The position numbers and the translations under genes were made by a program. A stretch of 64,000 nucleotides of DNA from Aerolutibacter ruishenii. Its GTDB lineage: Bacteria; Pseudomonadota; Gammaproteobacteria; Xanthomonadales; Xanthomonadaceae. Positions 8,155 through 16,828 of the stretch are shown here, piece after piece (within the stretch, counting starts at the first letter, position 1; each line of letters opens with the position of its first letter). The stretch covers positions 1 through 64,000 of the forward strand of contig NZ_VLKP01000015.1 of the NCBI RefSeq assembly GCF_007830115.1, written 5' to 3'. The notes beneath the pieces are model-generated. The model ran no database searches. It was given only the letters and a program-made list of their open reading frames with translations, and had not been told where the DNA came from.

Positions 8155-10134
8155 ATGCTGCAGACACTCCGCGACAAGACTTCCGGCTGGCTCGCCACGG
8201 TCATCCTTGGCCTGCTGATCATTCCTTTCGCCCTGTTTGGTCTCCAGGACTACATGGTGCAGCGCACCGATGACGCCGTGGCCAAGATCGACGCGCCGCC
8301 GACGTGGTGGGCCAGCGCACCGTCCTGGTGGCCAGCGTCGATGCTGTGGCACCACGACAAGATCACGTCCGAGGAATTCCGCGCGCGTTTCGAGCAGGAA
8401 CGCCAGCGCCGCCGCCAACAGGACGGTGATGCCTTCGATCCCAAGTCGTTCGAAGCCGTGGACAACAAGCGCGAGATCCTGGAGTCGATGATCGACGAGA
8501 AGCTGCGTGGCATGGCGTCCGAGCGTGCGGGGCTCGAGGTCAGCGATGCGCAGGTGCGCAGGACGATCCAGGAAATCCCGGCCTTCCAGGTGGATGGCAA
8601 GTTCAATCCGCAGCGCTACCAGTTGGCACTGGCATCGGCCGTGCCGGCGCAAACCCCGCGCCAGTTCGAAGCGACCCTGCGCGATGACCTGCGCCAGTCC
8701 GTGGTGGTCGCCGGGATAGCCAACAGCAACTTCGTCACCGATGCCGAGCTTGAGCGCCTGATGCGCGTGCTGGGCGAAACCCGCGATGCCAGCGTGCTGT
8801 TCATGCCGCCGCCGGCACCCGACGTCGCCCCGGTGGCCGATGCGGAGATCAAGTCCTGGTACGACAACCATGGCGCGGATTTCCGCGCCAGGGAGACGGT
8901 GAGCCTGGAGTACGTGACCCTGGATGGCGCATCGATGGCGCCGCCTCCTCCGGCGGACGAAGCCACGCTGCGCCAGCGTTATGAGCAGGAGAAGGGCAAG
9001 TTTGCCGCCAGCGAGGAGCGTTTGGCCTCGCACATCCTGGTGCAGGTGGCCGATGGCGCCGACGCCGCCACGCAGAAGGCGGCCGAGGCCAAGGCCGCCA
9101 AACTGGCTGCCGAAGCCAAGGCGCCGGGCGCGGATTTTGCGGCCATTGCGCGCGCCAACAGCGACGACGATGGCAGCAAGGCCGCCGGTGGCGACCTGGG
9201 CTGGGTGTCGAAGGGCATCATGGACCCCGCGTTCGAGTCCGCACTGTTCGCGATGAAGGCCGGCGAGGTCAGCGCACCGGTGAAGTCCGCGTTCGGCTGG
9301 CACGTGATCCAGCTGCGCGAGGTGAAGGGCACCGCGCAACAGCCGTTCGAGGCGGTGCGCGAAACCCTGGCGGCCGAGCAGGCGCAGACGGACCGTGAGC
9401 GCGCGTTCAACGACCTGTCCACCCGTCTGGTGGACCTGGTGTACAAGAATCCGTCCTCGCTGGCGCCGGCGGCGCGCGAGGTGGGCCTGCCGGTGCTGAA
9501 GGTCGGCCCGGTGGCCCGTGATTCCAACGAGGGCATCCTGGCGCACGCGGCGGTCAAGCGTGCCGCATTCTCCGAGGTGCTGGTGCAGGATGGCACGGTG
9601 AGCGATCCGATCGAGATCGGGCCCAGCCACAGCGTGCTGATCCGCGTCGCAAGCCACACACCGGAACGGACACTGCCGCTGGCGCAGGTGCGCGACCAGG
9701 TGGTCGCCTCCATCCGTGCGGATCGTGCCCGCAAGGCGGCTGCGAAGGACGCCGACGCGCTGGTGGCGCGGGTCGCCGCGGGCGAGGCACTGGAGGCCGT
9801 CGCCGCCTCCAGGCAGCTGCCTGCCCCGCAGGCCCTGCCGGGCCTGCGTCGCGGCATGCCCATCCCCAGCCCGGAGGTGAGTGCGGCCATCTTCGCGGCC
9901 AAGGCTCCGGCCAACGGGGCGAGCTCGGCTGGCAAGTTGGTGCTGGATGACGGCCGCATCGCGCTGTTCGCCGTGCACGCGGTCAAGCCCGGCAATCCGG
10001 CCGAGGCTTCCCCGCAGGAGCGGGCCATGCTGCGCCAGCAGTTGGCCCAGGCCCATGGGCTGGGGGACGTGGATGCGCTGTCGCGCCATCTGCGCAAGCA
10101 GATGAAGGTCACCGTGGTCGAGGCCAACCTCTGA
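8155..10134 (+). CDS. ppiD: periplasmic folding chaperone PpiD (SurA/parvulin family)
   Basis: PpiD is anchored in the inner membrane near the Sec translocon and helps newly exported proteins fold. The 659-residue protein has one N-terminal membrane segment (about residues 12-30, WLATVILGLLIIPFALFG), a SurA-like N-terminal domain and a parvulin (rotamase) domain near residues 280-420 with SHILVQ and DLGWVSKG motifs. An unusual tryptophan-rich stretch (PPTWWASAPSWWPAS) follows the anchor; I recall the same feature in Xanthomonas PpiD. Position after lon-hupB is conserved. Terminators lie on both sides. Confidence 0.95.
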   Translation: MLQTLRDKTSGWLATVILGLLIIPFALFGLQDYMVQRTDDAVAKIDAPPTWWASAPSWWPASMLWHHDKITSEEFRARFEQERQRRRQQDGDAFDPKSFEAVDNKREILESMIDEKLRGMASERAGLEVSDAQVRRTIQEIPAFQVDGKFNPQRYQLALASAVPAQTPRQFEATLRDDLRQSVVVAGIANSNFVTDAELERLMRVLGETRDASVLFMPPPAPDVAPVADAEIKSWYDNHGADFRARETVSLEYVTLDGASMAPPPPADEATLRQRYEQEKGKFAASEERLASHILVQVADGADAATQKAAEAKAAKLAAEAKAPGADFAAIARANSDDDGSKAAGGDLGWVSKGIMDPAFESALFAMKAGEVSAPVKSAFGWHVIQLREVKGTAQQPFEAVRETLAAEQAQTDRERAFNDLSTRLVDLVYKNPSSLAPAAREVGLPVLKVGPVARDSNEGILAHAAVKRAAFSEVLVQDGTVSDPIEIGPSHSVLIRVASHTPERTLPLAQVRDQVVASIRADRARKAAAKDADALVARVAAGEALEAVAASRQLPAPQALPGLRRGMPIPSPEVSAAIFAAKAPANGASSAGKLVLDDGRIALFAVHAVKPGNPAEASPQERAMLRQQLAQAHGLGDVDALSRHLRKQMKVTVVEANL

Positions 10135-10166
10135 GGGTGGGTCCTGTCCGGGACATGACGTAACGC

Positions 10167-10202
10167 GAAAGGCCCGGCATCGCTGCCGGGCCTTTCAGTT
10201 TG
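10167..10202 (+). terminator. intrinsic terminator after ppiD
   Basis: GAAAGGCCCGGCA (10167-10179) and TGCCGGGCCTTTC (10184-10196) form a 13-bp stem with loop TCGC, followed by AGTTTGT. Confidence 0.8.
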
Positions 10203-10260
10203 TCTGGCCGCGGGAAAATAGCCGCGACGACAACGGACCGCGACGGAAAGCGACCCAATG

Positions 10261-10288
10261 CAAAAGGCCCGCCATCGAGGCGGGCTTT
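10261..10288 (-). terminator. intrinsic terminator after fabI
   Basis: On the minus strand AAAGCCCGCC (10288-10279), loop TCGA, GGCGGGC (10273-10267) then a bulged C and TTTTG. It lies 40 bases beyond the fabI stop and faces the ppiD terminator. Confidence 0.7.
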
Positions 10289-10326
10289 GGGTTGCACTGG
10301 CGCGGGGTGGTCGCCCCGCAGCGCGC

Positions 10327-11124
10327 TCAGTCTTCGTCGCCGATGCCGGTCATGCCCAGGATGTTGTAGCCCGAGTCGACGTAGGTGATTTCGCCGGTGA
10401 TGCCGTTGGCCAGGTCCGAGCAGAGGAACGCAGCGGTGTTGCCCACGTCCTCGATGGTGACGGTGCGCCGCAGCGGGGTGTACTTCTCGAAGTGGCCCAG
10501 CATCTTGCGGAAGTTGGCGATGCCGGCGGCCGCGAGGGTCTTGATCGGCCCGGCGGAGATCGCGTTGACGCGGATGCCGTCCGGGCCGAGGTTGAGCGCG
10601 AGGTAGCGGACGGTGGCCTCGAGGCTGGCCTTGGCCACGCCCATCACGTTGTAGTTCTGCAGCGCGCGCACCGCGCCCAGGTAGCTCAGCGTCAGGATCG
10701 AGCCGCGGCGGCCCTTCATCATCGGGCGTGCGGCCTTGGCCAGTGCGGCCAGCGAGTACGCCGAGATGTCATGCGCGATGGCGAAGTTCTCGCGGGTCAG
10801 GCCGTCCAGGAACTCGCCGTCGATGGCCTCGCGCGGGGCGTAGGCGATGGCATGCACCAGGACGTCGAAGCCTTCCGGCCAGTGCTTGCCCAGCTCGGCG
10901 AAGCACTGCTCGATCTGCTCGTCCGAACTGACGTCCAGCGGGATCACGATGTTGGAGCCGTTTTCCTTCGCGCAGTCTTCCACGCGCGACTTGAGCTTCT
11001 CGGTCTGGTAGGTGAACGCCAGTTCGGCGCCCTCGCGGCGCATCGCTTCGGCAATGCCGGTGGCGATGGAACGTTGGCTGGCGACGCCGGTGATGAGTAC
11101 ACGCTTGCCTTGCAGGAAACCCAT
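10327..11124 (-). CDS. fabI: enoyl-[acyl-carrier-protein] reductase (NADH)
   Basis: FabI carries out the last step of each fatty-acid elongation cycle, reducing trans-2-enoyl-ACP. The 265-residue protein is a short-chain dehydrogenase with the FabI form of the NAD-binding motif ([13 protein letters not shown], residues 13-25) and the Tyr148, Tyr158-x6-Lys165 active site. GAGG lies upstream of ATG 11124. It is physically separate from the fab cluster at 31.8-36.8 kb and is the triclosan-sensitive type by motif. The 84-bp gap to mltD suggests it may have its own promoter. Confidence 0.96.
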   Translation of the reverse strand: MGFLQGKRVLITGVASQRSIATGIAEAMRREGAELAFTYQTEKLKSRVEDCAKENGSNIVIPLDVSSDEQIEQCFAELGKHWPEGFDVLVHAIAYAPREAIDGEFLDGLTRENFAIAHDISAYSLAALAKAARPMMKGRRGSILTLSYLGAVRALQNYNVMGVAKASLEATVRYLALNLGPDGIRVNAISAGPIKTLAAAGIANFRKMLGHFEKYTPLRRTVTIEDVGNTAAFLCSDLANGITGEITYVDSGYNILGMTGIGDED

Positions 11125-11208
11125 GGACTTGACCTCTTTGTGGGGCGATGGCCGTCGGCACGGCCGAGCAAAGACTCTAGTTTGCCTTGCCGGCGAGGCA
11201 GGGGCTAC

Positions 11209-12204
11209 CTATTTGCCGCCGTCCGCAGCGGAGGCATCCACGGCCGGTGCCAGGATCCTGCGCTCGCGGCCGCGCAGCGGGCCGGTGGCGTGGGCGGGGT
11301 TCAGGCGGGCCAGCAAGGCGGGATCGTGGCCCTGGGCGCGGGCCCATTGGCCCAGGTCCGTGGCGTCGGTGGGCAGGGTGACCTCCACCAGGCGCGGTAC
11401 GTCCCGGTCCATGGCCTCGCGCCACCGCTCGCGGTCATCCGCCTGCTCCAGCAGGCAGGAGAGGGCGTGCAGCTTGCGCGGGTAGGCGCGGGTGATGTCC
11501 GCAATGCCGGTCAGGGCGGACGGATCCACCGCCGCCGCCTTGCGTCCACTGCGCTTCACGGCGCCCAGGATGCGGTGCTCACCGGCGTTGTAGGCCATCG
11601 CCACCAGTTGCCAGTTGCCGCCAAACATCCCGTGCAGGGTCTTGAGGTAGCGTACCGCGGCCCGCGTGGAGTCGACCGGGGAGAGCCGACCGTCATAACC
11701 CGGACCGATGGGAACGCGGTGGTGGCGTGCGGTGCGGGCAATCATCTGCCACAGACCCGCTGGTCCCGCTGGGCTGCGTGCCCCCGGCTTGTAGCCACTT
11801 TCCACGAGCGGGATCAACGCGTACTCGGTGGGCAGCCGTGCTTCGTGCAGCGCCTCCACCACGTAGCCGAGCAGCGGCAGGGCCTCGTTCTCAGATCGTG
11901 CCAGTTGCACCGGGGCGTGGGCAAAATGTTTCTGCCAGCGCTTGCTGGCACCGGGTTCGCACTCGGAATCGGCCAGTCCCTGGCGGAATGCCTGGTAGAC
12001 GGCCAGGCCGTTGCGGGTGTGCGCAGGCAAGGTCTCCGGCTGAGGCTCGGCAGGCTCTGCGGTCCCGGTGCCTGCATGGGCAGGGGCCGCCATCACCAGC
12101 ACACAGGCCAGCACACAGGCCAGCACCGCGATGGCTGGTGACGGCATGCTTCGTCGCCAGGATGAGCCGGCGGGCGGACGCTGCAGCGGGCCCACGGCAA
12201 TCAT
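11209..12204 (-). CDS. mltD: MltD-like lytic transglycosylase lacking LysM domains
   Basis: A lytic transglycosylase cleaves peptidoglycan glycan strands to 1,6-anhydro products. The 331-residue protein has a signal or anchor segment (about residues 22-44), the SLT catalytic domain with Glu135 in LVESGYKPGARSP-type sequence, then AGLWQM and AYNAGEHR motifs. The ATG at 12204 overlaps the gloB stop by four bases (ATGA). A second ATG at 12147 would give a shorter signal peptide and is possible. E. coli MltD carries C-terminal LysM repeats; here only a short post-catalytic region remains and no LysM is visible. The gloB-mltD order matches E. coli. Confidence 0.85.
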   Translation of the reverse strand: MIAVGPLQRPPAGSSWRRSMPSPAIAVLACVLACVLVMAAPAHAGTGTAEPAEPQPETLPAHTRNGLAVYQAFRQGLADSECEPGASKRWQKHFAHAPVQLARSENEALPLLGYVVEALHEARLPTEYALIPLVESGYKPGARSPAGPAGLWQMIARTARHHRVPIGPGYDGRLSPVDSTRAAVRYLKTLHGMFGGNWQLVAMAYNAGEHRILGAVKRSGRKAAAVDPSALTGIADITRAYPRKLHALSCLLEQADDRERWREAMDRDVPRLVEVTLPTDATDLGQWARAQGHDPALLARLNPAHATGPLRGRERRILAPAVDASAADGGK

Positions 12205-12962
12205 GCAAACCCGTCCTTCCAACGGCGCAGCGCGGCGAAGGTGTCCGCGCCCGGTTGCGGGTCATGCCCGAGGTGGCGGGCGACCGCCGCGCGGATCGCC
12301 GGCGTTTCCGTGCGCAGGAAGGGGTTGCAGGTGCGTTCCGTGGCCAGCGGGGTCGGAAGCGTAGGCATCCCCTGTTCGCGCTGGTGCCGGGCCTCGGCCA
12401 CGCGCCGCTGCAGGTCCGGGTTGTCCGGATCGACCGCCAGTGCGAAGGCGGCATTGCCGAGCGTGTATTCGTGGGCGCAGCACACGAGGGTCTCCCCGGG
12501 CAGGGTCGCCAGCCGCGCCAGCGAGGCGTGCATCTGCTCCGGCGTGCCCTCGAACAGCCGCCCACAGCCCAGGCTGAACAGGGTGTCGCCACAGAACAGC
12601 ATCCCATGCCCGTGGAAGGCGATGTGGGTCAGCGTGTGCCCGGGTACCGCGATCACGTCGAACGACCAGCCTGCCAGGTCCACGCGGTCGTGATCGCGCA
12701 CGCGCCGGGTGGCTTGGGCGATGCGCGGGTCGTGGGGGGCGATCACCTCCAGCCCGGGCCAGCGCGCAAGCAGTTCCGGCACGCCGCCGATGTGGTCGTG
12801 GTGGTGGTGGGTGAGCAGGATTCCCGCCGGCTGCAGGCCTCCGGCGACTGCCGCCAGAACCGGCGCCGCATCACCGGGGTCGATGAACAGCGCACGTCCC
12901 GCCTCGTCGCACAAGGCCCAGATGTAGTTGTCGTTGAAGGCGGGCAGCGCGCGAAGCTGCAT
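12201..12962 (-). CDS. gloB: hydroxyacylglutathione hydrolase (glyoxalase II)
   Basis: GloB hydrolyses S-D-lactoylglutathione to D-lactate and glutathione, finishing methylglyoxal detoxification. The 253-residue protein begins MQLRALPAFNDNYIW, typical of the family, and has the binuclear metal motif THHHHDHIGG with H52, H54, D56 and H57. Additional ligands are in GHTLTH and CAHEYT. A longer in-frame start at 13064 has no family similarity and was rejected. It precedes mltD with a 4-bp overlap and diverges from a yafS-like gene, as in E. coli. Confidence 0.96.
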   Translation of the reverse strand: MQLRALPAFNDNYIWALCDEAGRALFIDPGDAAPVLAAVAGGLQPAGILLTHHHHDHIGGVPELLARWPGLEVIAPHDPRIAQATRRVRDHDRVDLAGWSFDVIAVPGHTLTHIAFHGHGMLFCGDTLFSLGCGRLFEGTPEQMHASLARLATLPGETLVCCAHEYTLGNAAFALAVDPDNPDLQRRVAEARHQREQGMPTLPTPLATERTCNPFLRTETPAIRAAVARHLGHDPQPGADTFAALRRWKDGFA

Positions 12963-13062
12963 GCAGACGGGTCCTCTTGGCGTCAACGGTCCTGTACACG
13001 GCGGCGGCGGCTCCGGTCTAGACTGGACGGCCGCCCCCTTCCCTGCGGATGCCCCGCCGAAC

Positions 13063-13776
13063 ATGCCTTCGTACGCGCAACCGCGTCAACCCGGACAGCG
13101 TGATGGACTGCACTGGTTCGGCACGCTGGCAGGCCAGGGCCTGCTGGCAGCCGAGTATTCCGCCGGTTCACAGGTGCTGGCGGCGTGTCCGGCATTGCCA
13201 TGGGCCTGGATAGGCGTTGCCGCCGCGGAACCCCCGCCCAACGACAGCCGCCGCGGGCTGTTGCTGCACCGGCGGGGGGACGAGGGGCTGTGGGGCGCGG
13301 TGCGCTGCAGCCTGCCGTTGCCCCTGGCCAGCGAGTCGTTGGGGGCCGTGCTGGTACAGCACGCGTTGGATGATGGCGTGGCCGTCGATGCAATGCTGGG
13401 GGAGTGCGAGCGCGTGCTCGCACCCGGCGGCACGCTTTGGTTGACTGCACTCAATCCATGGTGCCCCTATCGCATGCGATGGGCGGGTGCGGGCTTGCGT
13501 GCGCGCCATCCGGGCGCCTGGCAGCGTGCGTTGCGCCGTGCGGGGTTTGCGGTCGATTCGGTGCGCCTGCAGTGGCTGGGCCCGCGTTGGCGGGTGGAAC
13601 ACGGCGAAGGCGGCATTGGTGCCGCGGACCGGCTGCGCGCGGGCATCGCGCTGACCGTCAGCAAGCGCGTGCGCGCCGTCATACCGCCTTCGCCCCTGCG
13701 CAAGCTGCGTTGGCAGACCGGCCACCTGCGTCCGTCCGAGCCAGCGCGACGCGAGCCGGCGATAATGGATCCATGA
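13063..13776 (+). CDS. YafS-like methyltransferase-fold protein
   Basis: The 237-residue protein resembles the C-terminal half of a class I SAM methyltransferase: [20 protein letters not shown] (about 92-111) and [16 protein letters not shown] (about 127-142) match motifs II/post-II. The glycine-rich motif I that binds SAM is not visible. E. coli YafS, which sits in the same place between gloB and rnhA, has the same deficiency. Substrate is unknown. The ATG was chosen at 13063 because upstream in-frame sequence lies in the divergent promoter region. The stop overlaps the rnhA ATG, suggesting translational coupling. Confidence 0.75.
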   Translation: MPSYAQPRQPGQRDGLHWFGTLAGQGLLAAEYSAGSQVLAACPALPWAWIGVAAAEPPPNDSRRGLLLHRRGDEGLWGAVRCSLPLPLASESLGAVLVQHALDDGVAVDAMLGECERVLAPGGTLWLTALNPWCPYRMRWAGAGLRARHPGAWQRALRRAGFAVDSVRLQWLGPRWRVEHGEGGIGAADRLRAGIALTVSKRVRAVIPPSPLRKLRWQTGHLRPSEPARREPAIMDP

Positions 13777-14234
13777 CTGAATCATCCAAGAAGGCCGTCG
13801 AGGCGCACACCGATGGCGCCTGCCTCGGCAACCCCGGCCCGGGTGGCTGGGCCGCACTGCTCCGCTACAAGGGCAAGGAGCGCGAACTCAGCGGGGGCGA
13901 AGCCGACACCACCAACAACCGCATGGAGCTGATGGGCGCCATCATGGCGCTGGAAACGCTCACCGAGCCGTGCGTCGTGGTGTTGCAGACCGACTCGCAG
14001 TACGTGCGCCAGGGCATCACCGAGTGGATGCGCAACTGGGTGCGCCGCGGTTGGAAGACGGCCGGCGGTGACCCCGTCAAGAACCGCGACCTGTGGGAAC
14101 GGTTGCACGCCGCCACGCAGCGCCACCAGATCGAGTGGAAGTGGGTGAAGGGCCACTCCGGCGACCCGGACAACGAGCGCGTGGATGTGTTGGCGCGTGA
14201 CCAGGCCATCCGTTTCAAGGCCATGCGTGGCTGA
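13773..14234 (+). CDS. rnhA: ribonuclease HI
   Basis: RNase HI cleaves the RNA strand of RNA-DNA hybrids, removing R-loops and primers. The 153-residue protein carries the active-site set Asp14, Glu52, Asp74 and Asp138 with His128, in the contexts [30 protein letters not shown] and VKGHSGD. The start ATG overlaps the previous stop (ATGA). A GATAAT box at 13761-13766 lies just before the ATG and no clear ribosome binding site is present. Location next to dnaQ is conserved. Confidence 0.97.
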   Translation: MTESSKKAVEAHTDGACLGNPGPGGWAALLRYKGKERELSGGEADTTNNRMELMGAIMALETLTEPCVVVLQTDSQYVRQGITEWMRNWVRRGWKTAGGDPVKNRDLWERLHAATQRHQIEWKWVKGHSGDPDNERVDVLARDQAIRFKAMRG

Positions 14235-14369
14235 GTGGCGCGTTGGTGCATGGCGCCACGGCGTGCGCCTTCGGCCGCAAGCAGCCATCCCATCAACTTG
14301 CTGCGTCGTCCAACCCAAGCGGGTGCTAACCTGCCCGCGCTGTCCCTGTAACCGGAGTGCCAACCGCGC

Positions 14370-15098
14370 ATGCGCCAGATCATCCTCGACACCGAAACCA
14401 CGGGCCTGAACTGGAAGACCGGCAACCGCGTGGTGGAAATCGGCTGCGTGGAACTGGTGGAGCGGCGCCCGACCGGCAACCACTTCCACCGCTACCTCAG
14501 GCCCGACTGCGATTTCGAGCAGGGCGCGCAGGAGGTGACAGGGCTGACGCTGGAGTTCCTGGCCGACAAGCCGGTGTTCGGCGAAGTGGTGGATGAGTTC
14601 ATCGAGTTCATCCGTGGCGCGGAGCTGATCATCCACAACGCCGCGTTCGACGTCGGCTTCCTGGACAACGAGCTTGCGCTGGCAGGCGCGCAGTACGGCC
14701 GGATCCTCGACCACGCCACGGTGGAGGACACCCTGCTGATGGCGCGGCAGCGGTTCCCGGGCCAGCGCAACTCGCTGGATGCGTTGTGCAAGCGGCTGGG
14801 CGTGGACAACAGCCACCGCCAGTTGCACGGCGCGCTGCTTGATGCCCAGATCCTGGCCGACGTCTACATCGCCCTGACCTCGGGCCAGGGCGAGATCGGG
14901 TTTGGCGATGGTGGTGAGGCCGCGCCTGCCCAGGCGGCTACCGGGTTCAGGTCCACGGCGGCATCCGCGCGTCCGCGCGTGGCGATCCTGCCCGATGAAC
15001 TGGCCGCGCATGAAGCGCGGCTGGAGAAGCTGCGCAAGAAGGCGGGGCGGGCGGTGTGGGACGCGATGCTTGAAGAAGTCGCGGAGGCGGTTGCCTGA
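14370..15098 (+). CDS. dnaQ: DNA polymerase III epsilon subunit (proofreading exonuclease)
   Basis: Epsilon is the 3'-5' proofreading exonuclease of the replicative polymerase core. The 242-residue protein has DEDDh residues Asp7 and Glu9 (ILDTETTGL), Asp94 (NAAFD), His153 and Asp158. The C-terminal part (about 175-242), with a flexible linker and a helical tail, fits the alpha-subunit binding region. CCGGAG precedes the ATG. Unlike E. coli, where rnhA and dnaQ diverge, both read in the same direction here. Confidence 0.96.
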   Translation: MRQIILDTETTGLNWKTGNRVVEIGCVELVERRPTGNHFHRYLRPDCDFEQGAQEVTGLTLEFLADKPVFGEVVDEFIEFIRGAELIIHNAAFDVGFLDNELALAGAQYGRILDHATVEDTLLMARQRFPGQRNSLDALCKRLGVDNSHRQLHGALLDAQILADVYIALTSGQGEIGFGDGGEAAPAQAATGFRSTAASARPRVAILPDELAAHEARLEKLRKKAGRAVWDAMLEEVAEAVA

Positions 15099-15182
15099 CA
15101 GGCACCTCGCGTTGCTGGTGGCCGTGAGCCCGGTCAATGGCAAGACCGCGAGGTACGTGACCGGTGTGGGACTCCGCGTGGG

Positions 15183-15887
15183 TCAGTGATTGCGTACCAG
15201 CACCACGGTGACATTGTCCGAACCGCCACCGTCCAGGGCGGCCGCGATCAGGCTGTCGACACATTCCTGGGCGCTGCAATCGTTGCGTGACAATACGCGG
15301 GCGATGCCCCGGTCCTCGACCTCTTCGGTCAGGCCGTCGCTGCACAAAAGCAGTTGCATGCCGGGGCGCAGCTCGCCGGTCATGGTTTCCACGTTCAGGC
15401 TGTTGGGATCGGTGACCCCCAGTGCCTGGGTGACCACGTTGCGGTGCGGATGGCTGCGCGCCTGCTCATGGGTGAGCGCGCCGTTGGCGATCAGTTCCTG
15501 CACATAGCTGTGGTCCTGCGAGAGCTGTGCGAGGTTGCCGTCGCGCCACAGGTAGACCCGGCTGTCGCCCACCCATGCCACTTCGAAGCGGTTGCCGTTG
15601 ACCCGGGCCGCAACCACCGTCGTGCCCATGGGCAGCGCATCGTTGCGCCGGCGCGAAGTGCGGATGATTTCCTCGTCGGCGATGCGGATGGCCTGGGCGA
15701 GGGGCGTGCCATCGCGGACCTCACGCACGATGGTCTCGCGGGCCAGGGCGCTGGCCACCTCGCCGTAGTCGTGGCCCCCCATGCCGTCGGCCACCAGCCA
15801 CAGGCCCAACTCGCTGTCCCCGTAGTAGGTGTCCTCGTTGAGCTCGCGGCGAAGCCCGACGTGCGTCAGGTGTCCAAATTCGATCAT
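15183..15887 (-). CDS. PP2C-type serine/threonine protein phosphatase
   Basis: The 234-residue protein is a Stp/PrpC-type metal-dependent phosphatase: LNEDTYYGD and VADGMGGHDYGEVAS hold the first metal ligands, CSDGLTEEV and GGSDNVTVVLV the later ones. Such enzymes reverse protein Ser/Thr phosphorylation. No partner kinase gene is adjacent. It is convergent with dnaQ and read alone from the spacer below the tRNA-Ser terminator. Confidence 0.93.
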   Translation of the reverse strand: MIEFGHLTHVGLRRELNEDTYYGDSELGLWLVADGMGGHDYGEVASALARETIVREVRDGTPLAQAIRIADEEIIRTSRRRNDALPMGTTVVAARVNGNRFEVAWVGDSRVYLWRDGNLAQLSQDHSYVQELIANGALTHEQARSHPHRNVVTQALGVTDPNSLNVETMTGELRPGMQLLLCSDGLTEEVEDRGIARVLSRNDCSAQECVDSLIAAALDGGGSDNVTVVLVRNH

Positions 15888-15997
15888 TTCCGTTCGCGTC
15901 GTCGGTCTTCTGCTGCGTATAACGCGATCATCGTGCCGCGTCGGCCGCTGGGCAAGACAAAGATTGCGCAGTTTGGTGCGCTTGGGGCGGACGCAGG

Positions 15998-16027
15998 AAA
16001 AGAAAAGGACCCCGGTGGGGTCCTTTT
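15998..16027 (-). terminator. intrinsic terminator after tRNA-Ser(CGA)
   Basis: On the minus strand AAAAGGACCCC (16027-16017), loop ACC, GGGGTCCTTTT (16013-16003), then CTTTT. Perfect 11-bp stem with a U-rich tail, 10 bases beyond the tRNA 3' end. Confidence 0.9.
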
Positions 16028-16036
16028 CGGCAAAAC

Positions 16037-16127
<91 letters not shown>

Positions 16128-16230
16128 GGGTGCAGTGAGCCGGGAATGATACGGGTCGGCGGCCGCTTCGGCAAGCCCGGACACGACGGCGCTAGACTGT
16201 GGCCCTTCCCCCTGAACAAATGGCGGCGTC

Positions 16231-16641
16231 ATGTCCGAAATCCTGGTCCCGGTGTCTTTTGGCGAACTGCTCGACAAGATCGCGATCCTGCAGATCAAGA
16301 GCGAGCGCATGTCCGACGCGGCCAAGCTGGCCAACGTCCGCAACGAGCTGACCGCGCTGGAGAAGACCTGGATGGCGCATCCGGCGGCGGGCCACGACAT
16401 CGCCAAGCTGCGCGCGGACCTGAAGTCGGTGAACGAGCGCCTGTGGGTGATCGAGGACGACATCCGCGTCAAGGAGAAGGCGCAGGCCTTCGACGATGAG
16501 TTCGTGCGCCTGGCGCGCAGCGTGTACTTCGAGAACGACGAGCGGGCGCGGATCAAGAAGGAGATCAACCTGGCGCTGGGATCGAGCTACGTCGAGGAGA
16601 AGTCGTACGAGGACTACAAGTCGGGGGCTGGGGCGCCCTGA
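16231..16641 (+). CDS. DUF6165-like protein of unknown function
   Basis: The 136-residue product begins MSEILVPVSFGELLDKIAILQIKS and is almost entirely helical and charged, with probable coiled-coil character between about residues 25 and 120. It resembles the DUF6165 family as I recall it, proteins often found near surface-polysaccharide glycosyltransferase genes. That fits the family-9 glycosyltransferase and Kdo kinase just downstream, but no reaction can be assigned. No signal peptide or membrane segment is visible. Confidence 0.7.
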   Translation: MSEILVPVSFGELLDKIAILQIKSERMSDAAKLANVRNELTALEKTWMAHPAAGHDIAKLRADLKSVNERLWVIEDDIRVKEKAQAFDDEFVRLARSVYFENDERARIKKEINLALGSSYVEEKSYEDYKSGAGAP

Positions 16642-16690
16642 TATTGGTGTTGCGGGGGCGGGAGCCGGCCTGCGATGGCATTGCTCCAGC

Positions 16691-16777
16691 GCTCCGTCCG
16701 CGCAATCCTGCGCGGAGTCGCGCCGCGCGCCATTCATGGCGCGCGGCCCCGACTCGGGGCAGGATGCCCCGATGGAG
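16691..16777. repeat. REP-like palindromic element, copy A
   Basis: Three consecutive hairpins: TCCGCGCA/TGCGCGGA (16697-16716, loop ATCC), GCCGCGCGCCAT/ATGGCGCGCGGC (16722-16747, 2-base spacer) and TCGGGGCA/TGCCCCGA (16754-16772, loop GGA). The first hairpin with its flanks GCTCCGTC...GAGTCGC recurs at 57469-57497. The third is an inverted, diverged version of the first, giving a BIME-like arrangement. Confidence 0.7.
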
Positions 16778-16828
16778 GGGAGTAGCATCCCGGCGGGTGC
16801 GCGCCGGCCCCGTCCGAAGCCACTCTCC

